NCBI GenBank assembly: GCA_050301795.1
Contig: JBNKZU010000011.1
Location: 1-9,264 of the forward strand
Source of the DNA: JBNKZU01 sp050301795
GTDB taxonomy: Bacteria > Pseudomonadota > Gammaproteobacteria > Thiohalomonadales > Thiohalomonadaceae
Length of the DNA: 9,264 bases
Direction of reading: 5' to 3'
Below the pieces are notes generated by a model. It did no database searches. It worked only from the letters and a program-made list of their open reading frames with translations, and was not told the origin of the DNA. Position 1 is the first letter of the stretch. Each line of letters begins with the position of its first letter. The position numbers and the translations under genes were made by a program. Shown here piece after piece: positions 1 to 5,407 of this stretch.

Positions 1-263
1 ATATTGCAGGAGCAAATATCTGTCATCGGTTAACCCTGAGAAGGCACTATTCAAAGCGTTGGTTTACTAAGTAACCAGTTACCTACAGGGATTGTAGGTA
101 AGGGGCGTGAGCAGGATGCGGAAGCTTTAGTTCCAGGCTCATCCAGGGTGTAAACGATTTTGTTAATCGTACTCATGCACGCCAGTGAGGTGTCTAATCA
201 AAGCGACAGGCTCAGGTTAACGGGTGTATAAACCGATGATAATGGCTAAAGCCAAAGATTATC
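1..263 (+). ncRNA. stem-loop-rich non-coding stretch, possible structured RNA fragment
   Basis: I find no convincing reading frame here, but several inverted repeats follow one another. A 9-bp stem lies at 79-87/93-101 with a 5-nt loop. TGAGC/GCTCA (108-112/137-141) encloses GGAA/TTCC (120-123/131-134). ACGATT/AATCGT sits at 154-159/165-170. A stacked hairpin pairs 238-246 with 251-253 and 258-263 around a TAAA loop and a 4-nt bulge. This density suggests a folded RNA. By general appearance it could be part of a group II intron domain I, with no maturase gene or domain V visible, which would make it a remnant cut off at the window edge and by the adjoining repeats. The stems are seen; the intron identity is a guess. 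Strand is assumed. Confidence 0.3.
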
Positions 264-280
264 TTGAATTAAAGGGGTAG

Positions 281-382
281 TAAAGGGGTCAGAGCCCTTA
301 ATGCAATAACCTCCGACTATTTACTACCTTAATTAAAGGGGTCAGAGCCCTTAATGCAATAACCTCCGACTATTTACTACCT
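281..382. repeat. two copies of a 49-bp REP-like repeat
   Basis: Two identical 49-bp units at 281-329 and 334-382 are separated by TAAT, giving a 53-bp period. Each begins TAAAGGGGTCAGAGCCCTTA, whose AAGGG/CCCTT arms can pair, and ends TTTACTACCT. A partial unit (ATTAAAGGGG, 268-277) precedes the first copy. GGTAGTAAA at 276-284 is the reverse complement of TTTACTACC in both copies, so the first unit is bounded by inverted ends. GGGGTCAGAGCCC-type cores resemble REP/RAYT-associated palindromes of gammaproteobacteria; no transposase is present in the window. Bases 383-488 to the right show nothing I can assign. Confidence 0.7.
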
Positions 383-488
383 GGTATCCCATAACATTGT
401 CTACGTTTCCACAGAAACAATTGCTCTCTGACACGAATGACACTAATTATTTCGGTATGCACAATATCAGAGCTTATATCATAAGCCG

Positions 489-524
489 GCCAATAGAATA
501 GCTATCCATTGCTACACTATTGGC
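489..524 (-). terminator. hairpin just downstream of the pilin gene
   Basis: GCCAATAG (489-496) pairs with CTATTGGC (517-524), and an inner TAGC/GCTA stem (499-502/511-514) closes an 8-nt loop. It starts 24 bases past the pilin stop codon. No T-run follows on the minus strand, so it is not a classical intrinsic terminator. It may mark the pilin mRNA 3' end or protect it. Confidence 0.4.
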
Positions 525-548
525 TCTGCCTAGACTTATGCATTGAAA

Positions 549-1034
549 TTATTCATGTCGACAAATAGCAGGCAAATAGCGGTCAGGAATAGGTGCATTT
601 TCTGTGGGGTCGTTATCACATACCCATCCGATTATCTGTTTGCCTTTATCCGTCGCCCAATCAATCGGATCACCCGCTGCAACAATGCCGTAGACTCGAA
701 CCTTCTTGCCATCGATTAGCGAGTTATTAAAACCCTGTGCAGTTACGAAAACCCAACCATTTGCATCAGTTTCAACACTGGCAACATACGTGGACGTCTT
801 CTGTGTTTCTCCACAACCCCAACCGTTGGCAGCAGCAGTAAAGCCCAAGGGCACCAACATGTATGTCATTGAAACTTCAGTTTTGCATTGATCGGCAGCA
901 GCAAAAACCTCGGTCATTTTGATGCGAGTTGTATAGTCTTGATAGGAGGGGATCGCTATCGCAGAAAGAACACCAATGATGGCAACGACGATCATCAGTT
1001 CGATGAGGGTAAAACCCTGATTATTTCGATACAT
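549..1034 (-). CDS. pilA: type IVa major-type pilin (prepilin)
   Basis: A 161-residue prepilin. It has a short 7-residue leader (MYRNNQG) followed by FTLIELMIVVAIIGVLSAIA, the type III signal for prepilin peptidase PilD. Cleavage after Gly7 leaves Phe8 as the N-methylated first residue, with the conserved Glu at mature position 5 (E12). The hydrophobic helix spans about residues 8-29. Four cysteines (C50, C74, C139, C158) are present; C139-C158 near the C-terminus matches the disulfide-bounded D-region of type IVa pilins. Length is typical of the family. The start is supported by AAGGT at 1042-1046 (minus), 7 nt upstream of the ATG. No pilus assembly genes are in the window, so this is an isolated pilin gene, divergent from a two-component operon. 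It could be a major PilA-type subunit or an accessory pilin; the length and D-region favour the former. Confidence 0.92.
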   Translation of the reverse strand: MYRNNQGFTLIELMIVVAIIGVLSAIAIPSYQDYTTRIKMTEVFAAADQCKTEVSMTYMLVPLGFTAAANGWGCGETQKTSTYVASVETDANGWVFVTAQGFNNSLIDGKKVRVYGIVAAGDPIDWATDKGKQIIGWVCDNDPTENAPIPDRYLPAICRHE

Positions 1035-1081
1035 AATTAATACCTTAATTCACATATGGCGCAGAAGGTCTTCCCTGCACT

Positions 1082-1107
1082 TACAGGGTTATCAATTTCC
1101 CCCTGTA
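1082..1107 (-). promoter_or_regulatory. inverted repeat at the predicted pilin mRNA 5' end
   Basis: TACAGGG (1082-1088) and CCCTGTA (1101-1107) form a 7-bp inverted repeat with a 12-nt spacer. It lies between the candidate -10 box and the pilin ribosome binding site, overlapping the predicted transcription start. It could be an operator or a 5'-leader hairpin. Confidence 0.35.
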
Positions 1108-1111
1108 GATT

Positions 1112-1140
1112 ATTATCGCCACAGGAATGGGCTTTGTATC
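1112..1140 (-). promoter_or_regulatory. candidate sigma-70-type promoter of the pilin gene
   Basis: On the minus strand, GATAAT (1117-1112) is a good -10. The hexamer 17 bp upstream is GATACA (1140-1135), only half matching TTGACA. The predicted start is near 1105, about 70 nt before the pilin ATG. A weak -35 next to a palindrome suggests activator dependence. I looked for a -24/-12 sigma-54 pair, common for pilA, and found none with correct spacing. Confidence 0.4.
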
Positions 1141-1156
1141 TGGTACATATGTACCA
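1141..1156. promoter_or_regulatory. perfect 16-bp palindrome, likely operator
   Basis: TGGTACATATGTACCA equals its own reverse complement. It reads as two inverted heptamers around a 2-bp centre (7-2-7), the geometry known for NarL-type regulators, though the heptamer itself is not the NarL consensus. It directly abuts the candidate pilin -35, with its centre about 43 bp upstream of the predicted start, a usual activator position. The adjacent NarL/LuxR-family regulator is the obvious candidate ligand; this is inference. Confidence 0.55.
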
Positions 1157-1274
1157 ATTATCTGCCCCAAGATTAGTGTTACGATTGATTCTGCTTCGAT
1201 AGGAGGGTGACGGATCCTTTTATCGTCAAAGAGGCGGTAAATGCAGAGCCGCCCAACTGTTTGTCTCTACCCTG

Positions 1275-1289
1275 TCCCCAAGCCGGGGA
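1275..1289 (+). other. short GC hairpin upstream of the regulator gene
   Basis: TCCCC/GGGGA with a 5-nt AAGCC loop, followed after two bases by GTTTT. It resembles a weak terminator upstream of the regulator promoter, perhaps stopping stray transcripts in the divergent region. No longer gene is seen in 1035-1349; the rest of that gap holds only the sites listed. Confidence 0.25.
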
Positions 1290-1316
1290 GAGTTTTGATC
1301 GCTGCAAAGACTGATA

Positions 1317-1343
1317 TTGCTATTACAACCAACTGACTATAAT
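1317..1343 (+). promoter_or_regulatory. candidate promoter of the regulator-kinase operon, leaderless start
   Basis: A perfect TATAAT lies at 1338-1343. TTGCTA at 1317-1322 is a possible -35 with a short 15-bp spacer. The A of the ATG at 1350 is 7 bp past the -10, exactly where transcription should begin, and no Shine-Dalgarno precedes the ATG. Together this suggests a leaderless mRNA. Confidence 0.45.
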
Positions 1344-1349
1344 TTACCA

Positions 1350-1952
1350 ATGAGAACGCCAACCATACTGCTCGTCGACGACCACGCCATCCTGCTTGAT
1401 GGTCTACGCATGTTGATGGCATCCCATATTGATGGTGCCGAGGTTATTACCGCACACTCGTTGAGCGAGGCGATCAAGACCAGAGCAACGCCAGATGTGA
1501 TCGTATTAGATATAAAGCTTCCCGGCATCAATGGCCTGGAGGGAGTTGCACCACTACAGCGGAAGTGGCCACAGGTACAGATTGTTATTCTCTCGTCATT
1601 GGACGACCCGACCACTCAGGAAAAGGCGTTGTCTCTCGGTGTGAGCGCCTTTCACTCCAAGGCCGATGACGGTGAGCGGATAGTCGAGACCATTCAAAAA
1701 CTGCTCCTGCGTGGCAAGACAAAAAGAGCACTCACCTCTTCCCCAACTCTCCAGCCGCAACACCTCTCCCCACGCCAGTGCGAGGTGCTGGATCTGCTCT
1801 GCCAGGGCTTGTCAAACAAGCTGATCGCCAACAGAATGAACATCTCCAACAACACCGTGAGACGACACTTGCAGGATATCTTCTCCATCTTCGGTGTTGC
1901 CAACCGCACCGAAGCCATCTTCGAGGCACGGCGCAGAGGGCTTATCCATTGA
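1350..1952 (+). CDS. NarL/FixJ-family two-component response regulator
   Basis: A 200-residue DNA-binding response regulator. The receiver domain covers about 5-120: acidic pair D10-D11 in LLVDDH, phospho-acceptor D54 in VIVLDIKLPG, switch residue S82 or S83, and conserved K104. A linker precedes a LuxR-type helix-turn-helix at about 139-200 (LSPRQCEVLDLLCQGLSNK, then NNTVRRHLQDIF). It should bind DNA as a dimer when phosphorylated. I chose ATG 1350 because the protein then begins MRTPTILLVDD, as usual for the family; a TTG at 1317 would add 11 unneeded residues and overlaps the promoter. The stop overlaps the start of the downstream kinase, its probable partner, and the divergent pilin gene is a plausible target. 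The specific regulon is not recognisable. Confidence 0.93.
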   Translation: MRTPTILLVDDHAILLDGLRMLMASHIDGAEVITAHSLSEAIKTRATPDVIVLDIKLPGINGLEGVAPLQRKWPQVQIVILSSLDDPTTQEKALSLGVSAFHSKADDGERIVETIQKLLLRGKTKRALTSSPTLQPQHLSPRQCEVLDLLCQGLSNKLIANRMNISNNTVRRHLQDIFSIFGVANRTEAIFEARRRGLIH

Positions 1953-3733
1953 CAGCGCTGTTGGCACCTTTTCGCCTGGCAAGCGGACGGCTGCTGCTTG
2001 AGCAGACACGATTGGTTCTTGGCAGTATTCGCAGCGCTTTTGTTTTTATCATTTTGATGACAATCCTGATGTACGGGTTTTTGCTCAACACAAACAATGC
2101 TCCAATCCTCCACCTTTGGCTTGCGGTGACCCTGCTCTCCAGCACCAACATATTTCGCTACGCCAGTCGTCACTTATCGTCCGACATCACCATCACCCCG
2201 CCAAAACGGATTATCCAGACTCTGTGCGTTCTCTATTTCGTCAGTGGCACTCTCTGGGGCAGCCTGATGTGGATCGCCCTCGATTTTGCATCGATGGCCG
2301 AGATCATCCTGCTCACAACGGTGTTGGCGGGTATGGCCAGTGGAGCCGTTGCTGTTGTCTCGCCGGCCTTGCCGATCTCCGTTTTCTTCATCCTGGCCGT
2401 GATGATGACCTCTTTATCGAAGTTATTGTTGTCAGACGAGCCAGCGTTTCACACACTGGCTATCGTCGCCCTGTTCTACTTTGCAGCGCTGATCGCCCTG
2501 GCACTCAAAAATTCTCTTGCCACAAGGGAGAACATCAGCCTGACCCTGAAAAACGAGGAACTACTCACTAAGCTGCGCGCGGAGACGGAGAAGGTACAGG
2601 AAGAAAACCTCAAAACAAGGGTCGCCAAACAGGAGGCTGAACAGGCCAACATTGCCAAGTCACGACTATTAGCCGCCGTCAGCCACGATTTGCGACAACC
2701 CGTTCATGCGCAGGGGTTATTCCTGAGTGTGCTGACCAAAACAAACCTGGACGACGAGCAGCGGAAGATTGTCGAACATATCCGCGCCGCCAGTTCTGCA
2801 ACCAGTGAAATGCTGCACACCCTGATGGATTTCTCCCGCATCGAAGCCGGTGCCATTAAGCCAAAGATAGCGCCCTTTCGTCTGCAACTCCTGCTCAATA
2901 AAATCGAAAAGGAGTTCATTCCTCATGCCGATGCCAAGCAGCTAAGCTACCGCTCTCCAGAGACGAGCCTAGTCGTTAACTCAGACCAGGCACTGATCGA
3001 AATCATCCTGCGCAATCTGGTTTCCAATGCCATACACTACACCCAACACGGCGGCGTGCTTGTCGGCTGTCGAAAACGCGGGAGTTCAGTCATCCTGGCT
3101 GTTTACGATACTGGTATCGGTATTAATACCTCGGAGCAACGCGAGGTATTTCGCGAGTTCCACCAATTGGGCAATCCTGAGCGTGATCGGCGCAAAGGGT
3201 TGGGGCTCGGGCTGGCTATCGTTTCCGGCCTGGCGGCCACCCTCAACCACCCTTTAACGCTACGCTCAACCCCAGGGCGCGGGAGCGTTTTTGAACTGCT
3301 ACTACCACTATCTAACGAGGAGGCGCTGGTAGAAGAGTCCACGACCGAAGCCCGCCCACTGCGCTATAGTGGCAGCCGTATTCTGCTGGTCGACGATGAC
3401 GAGGCCATACGTATCGGAACCCAACAGCAACTCCAGAGCTGGGGATTCGAGTGTGACACCGCTGAGTCAATCGAAGAGGCACTAAATGTGGTCAGGATCT
3501 CGCCACCTGATCTGGTGATCTGCGACTACCGCCTGCGAGAGAACCACACAGGCACAGAGGTGATTAATCAATTGCGTCAGGCCGTTAATCCTGATCTTCC
3601 GGCACTCTTGATCACCGGAGATACTGCTGCTGACCACGGACTGGAGGCAGAAACACAACACATTCCTATATTGCACAAACCGATCGAAGCCGACGAACTA
3701 TATCGCCACATTACCATGGCTTTGGAGGAGTAA
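1949..3733 (+). CDS. membrane hybrid sensor histidine kinase with C-terminal receiver
   Basis: About 594 residues from TTG 1949. An N-terminal membrane unit has about six hydrophobic helices (roughly 28-46, 53-69, 89-111, 117-137, 141-161, 167-187) and no large periplasmic loop. A charged coiled-coil-like linker (190-236) follows. HisKA carries the phosphorylated H246 in AAVSHDLRQP. The ATPase domain shows the N-box (N356, N360), DTGIGI (387-392) and GLGLGL (417-422). The receiver (478-594) has D482-D484, phospho-acceptor D526 and K577. Start choice: the frame is open far upstream inside the regulator gene, but TTG 1949 overlaps that gene's TGA and has AGAGGG 8 nt upstream, so translational coupling is likely. 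The signal is unknown; the membrane unit is not a sensor domain I can name. The internal receiver may compete with or relay to the separate regulator. No clear terminator follows. Confidence 0.92.
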   Translation: MTALLAPFRLASGRLLLEQTRLVLGSIRSAFVFIILMTILMYGFLLNTNNAPILHLWLAVTLLSSTNIFRYASRHLSSDITITPPKRIIQTLCVLYFVSGTLWGSLMWIALDFASMAEIILLTTVLAGMASGAVAVVSPALPISVFFILAVMMTSLSKLLLSDEPAFHTLAIVALFYFAALIALALKNSLATRENISLTLKNEELLTKLRAETEKVQEENLKTRVAKQEAEQANIAKSRLLAAVSHDLRQPVHAQGLFLSVLTKTNLDDEQRKIVEHIRAASSATSEMLHTLMDFSRIEAGAIKPKIAPFRLQLLLNKIEKEFIPHADAKQLSYRSPETSLVVNSDQALIEIILRNLVSNAIHYTQHGGVLVGCRKRGSSVILAVYDTGIGINTSEQREVFREFHQLGNPERDRRKGLGLGLAIVSGLAATLNHPLTLRSTPGRGSVFELLLPLSNEEALVEESTTEARPLRYSGSRILLVDDDEAIRIGTQQQLQSWGFECDTAESIEEALNVVRISPPDLVICDYRLRENHTGTEVINQLRQAVNPDLPALLITGDTAADHGLEAETQHIPILHKPIEADELYRHITMALEE

Positions 3734-3897
3734 CCTCTATCCAGAAGCTAAAACAGGTAGGCACTGTAACTAACTTATTTACAGCGATAATAATTTCAAA
3801 CACTCAATACCAAAACAATAACGTGCAAGCGTTCAGCAACTCTTATATATTTTGTTATAAACAACACATAACAAACATCTTAAACTAACATCAAACT
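3734..3897 (+). promoter_or_regulatory. AT-rich gap with a weak candidate promoter
   Basis: This gap separates the kinase from the next operon. TATAAA at 3856-3861 with TTCAGC at 3832-3837 (18-bp spacer) is the best promoter I can find, with a start near 3868. The -35 matches poorly. No Shine-Dalgarno is visible before the ATG at 3898. I see no terminator hairpin for the kinase operon, so read-through is possible. Confidence 0.25.
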
Positions 3898-4494
3898 ATG
3901 AAATGTCTCGTTGTTACGACTCATCCCCTTCCAAATAGCCTTTGCAAGCATTTGACTGAGCATGTTGTAAACAGACTGACTGTCATGAAACATGATGTGG
4001 TCATCGAAGATCTATATGATGAAAAATTTGAACCCTTATTAACCGTAAAAGAACGAGAATCGTATTACAGCGATTCCTATGACAGCTCAGCTATATCAAA
4101 GCAGGTAGAACACCTACTGGAAGCAGAGGCACTTGTTCTGATTTTTCCGACATGGTGGTTTAGCTTTCCTGCCATGCTTAAAGGTTGGTTTGATCGAGTC
4201 TGGGGGCCTGGTATTGCCTATGATCATGCGAATGATCTTGGTCCCATCAAATCGCGTTTGGAGAATTTACAAAAGGTACTCGTGGTCACAACATTAGGGA
4301 CTCCTTGGTGGGTTGATAGACTGTTCATGTGGCAGCCAGTAAAAAGGGTTATTAAGGTTGCGTTATTAGGGGCATGCGCCAAAAGAAGTAAGTTGAAATA
4401 TTTATCACTCTATAAAAGTGAAAACCTCAACAGTGAATGTATCGACAGATTTAAGCACAAAATTGACAAGGCTCTCAAAGATTGGGAGGAGTAA
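3898..4494 (+). CDS. flavodoxin-fold NAD(P)H:quinone oxidoreductase family protein
   Basis: A 198-residue protein of the Flavodoxin_2 family (MdaB/KefF/NQO1-like). The first strand MKCLVVTTHP is followed by PLPNS (10-14), the loop expected to hold the flavin phosphate. FPTWWFSFPAMLKGWFDRVW (83-102) is the family signature around the FMN/FAD and substrate site, followed by GPGIAY. Members are cytosolic dimers that reduce quinones or similar acceptors by two electrons from NAD(P)H; KefF-type members also assist potassium efflux, but no kefC-like gene is here. ATG 3898 starts exactly at the first strand, though without a Shine-Dalgarno. It leads a compact AT-rich cluster with the two following ORFs. 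Subfamily and substrate cannot be decided from sequence alone. Confidence 0.85.
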   Translation: MKCLVVTTHPLPNSLCKHLTEHVVNRLTVMKHDVVIEDLYDEKFEPLLTVKERESYYSDSYDSSAISKQVEHLLEAEALVLIFPTWWFSFPAMLKGWFDRVWGPGIAYDHANDLGPIKSRLENLQKVLVVTTLGTPWWVDRLFMWQPVKRVIKVALLGACAKRSKLKYLSLYKSENLNSECIDRFKHKIDKALKDWEE

Positions 4495-4499
4495 TCCTA

Positions 4500-4664
4500 A
4501 TGCCATTTGAAGATTGGGCATCATTGCCAAATTGTTCGTTAATATCACTTAAGTGGCATCTGGATAAGGGAAAGCCATATTGGCATTGGGCTGTTTTTAT
4601 TCGGGATAGCGAGTCACAATACGTGCTCCCGGTCAGCTCAGCACTAGATGACGACAATAGATAA
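4500..4664 (+). CDS. 54-residue ORF, probable fragment of a larger protein
   Basis: ATG 4500 has an excellent Shine-Dalgarno (GGGAGGAG, 4484-4491) inside the end of the oxidoreductase gene, so it is probably translated; the gap to that stop is only 5 bases. The protein starts MPFEDWASLPNCSL and contains KGKPYWHWAVFIRDSESQYVL (30-50) before stopping soon after. The His-Trp and YVL pattern recalls the C-terminal half of papain-like/C39-like cysteine peptidase folds, whose N-terminal catalytic Cys part is absent here. This is a loose resemblance. It may be a decayed gene or a genuine small protein. Codon composition matches its AT-rich neighbours. Confidence 0.45.
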   Translation: MPFEDWASLPNCSLISLKWHLDKGKPYWHWAVFIRDSESQYVLPVSSALDDDNR

Positions 4665-4687
4665 GTACTTGTAAAAAGGATACTGTA

Positions 4688-5248
4688 ATGCAATTTCAGC
4701 TCTACACATATCTTTCAAATCATCCTGTTCAGAAGATGATTGTAAAACGGTGGGTCGGGTTCGGGCTGCCGGTTCCTTCGATTTTTAAGCTACAACTTAC
4801 CAATGAAATACATGCAGAGATGATTGCTCGTCTAATGGATGTGTTAGTAAAAGATAATGGCTTGACGTTGGAAAAAGCGCTGCAAATCCATTTTGATATA
4901 GGAACCGAGATTGCTGATCAGGTTAAGGATTTGTTAGCAATTGATCCTTATGATGCCAGAAGCTTATCGCGAATAATCGATTTTCTACACAATGCACTGT
5001 TGATCTCCGGTAAGAAAGTCGTTCTTAATTCGAAAGATAAGGCTACTTCACATTGGAGTAACTGTCCTTTATCAGGCCATCTTGTAGAATTAAAAAATGG
5101 TGGTGGTCCCTACTATTGTCACCTGTATCAGGAGATGTATAAGGGTGTGCTATATAGCATCAACAAAAACGCACGAGCGAATGATTTAACGATCACTCAG
5201 TCGCAGGGTTGCGACTATTGCAAATTGGAAACCTGGATTGAATCGTAA
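4688..5248 (+). CDS. hypothetical protein, L-2-amino-thiazoline-4-carboxylate hydrolase-like
   Basis: A 186-residue soluble protein with a good Shine-Dalgarno (AAAGGA, 4675-4680, 7 nt spacing). The N-terminal 110 residues look mainly helical. The C-terminal part carries H122, C126 (NCPL), C144 (YYCHLY) and a closing GCDYCKLETW with C175 and C178. The order CP, then C with an LYxEM stretch, then a G-D-x-C near the end, recalls the ATC-hydrolase-like family (which cleaves a cyclic thiazoline carboxylate toward cysteine in pseudomonads) and, more loosely, V4R domains. True activity cannot be inferred; many relatives are uncharacterised. The cysteines could bind metal or be catalytic. It ends a short operon begun by a flavoprotein, so a redox or sulfur-compound role is possible. 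No signal peptide. Confidence 0.6.
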   Translation: MQFQLYTYLSNHPVQKMIVKRWVGFGLPVPSIFKLQLTNEIHAEMIARLMDVLVKDNGLTLEKALQIHFDIGTEIADQVKDLLAIDPYDARSLSRIIDFLHNALLISGKKVVLNSKDKATSHWSNCPLSGHLVELKNGGGPYYCHLYQEMYKGVLYSINKNARANDLTITQSQGCDYCKLETWIES

Positions 5249-5365
5249 AAGCAGATATCAAATCCTCACGCGAACAGTTTATCCGCATCGGTTAGAGGCA
5301 GAGCCACTTTTGTAGATCGTTTATCTCTGTACGATAAAAACAGGCTAATCTCAGAACTCTCCTCT

Positions 5366-5391
5366 TTCAGGCACCTTAATCTGTGCCTGAA
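5366..5391. terminator. 9-bp perfect hairpin between convergent genes
   Basis: TTCAGGCAC (5366-5374) and GTGCCTGAA (5383-5391) form a perfect stem with an 8-nt loop, 17 bases beyond the metG stop and about 120 past the opposing gene. Neither side has a proper T-run, so it is a weak or factor-assisted two-way terminator, or an mRNA 3'-end stabiliser. Confidence 0.5.
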
Positions 5392-5407
5392 CAGATAACC
5401 TAAAATG

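Noticed and set aside
236..280. Tiny 14-codon ORF (MIMAKAKDYLELKG)
   Set aside because: No Shine-Dalgarno; it lies within the stem-loop stretch and ends in the repeat. Too short to support.
281..382. CRISPR-like direct repeats
   Set aside because: Only two copies of 49 bp with a 4-bp spacer and no cas genes; a REP-like duplication fits better.
1035..1316. Sigma-54 (-24/-12) promoter for the pilin
   Set aside because: Searched on the minus strand; the nearest GG...GC pair (in 1226-1256) has the wrong spacing.
1778..1948. Upstream extension of the kinase frame inside the regulator gene
   Set aside because: The residues are Arg/Gln/His-rich out-of-frame translation of the HTH region; the TTG at 1949 with a ribosome binding site and stop overlap is a better start.
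1694..2173. Minus-strand frame of 159 codons across regulator and kinase
   Set aside because: Antisense shadow rich in Cys/Arg/Gln with no family features; the plus strand has clear receiver, HTH and kinase motifs.
2116..2571. Open frame of 151 codons within the kinase gene
   Set aside because: His/Arg-rich shadow of the kinase membrane region, no domain logic.
5249..5365. Small gene between the ATC-hydrolase-like gene and metG
   Set aside because: No start with a ribosome binding site and no open frame of useful length.
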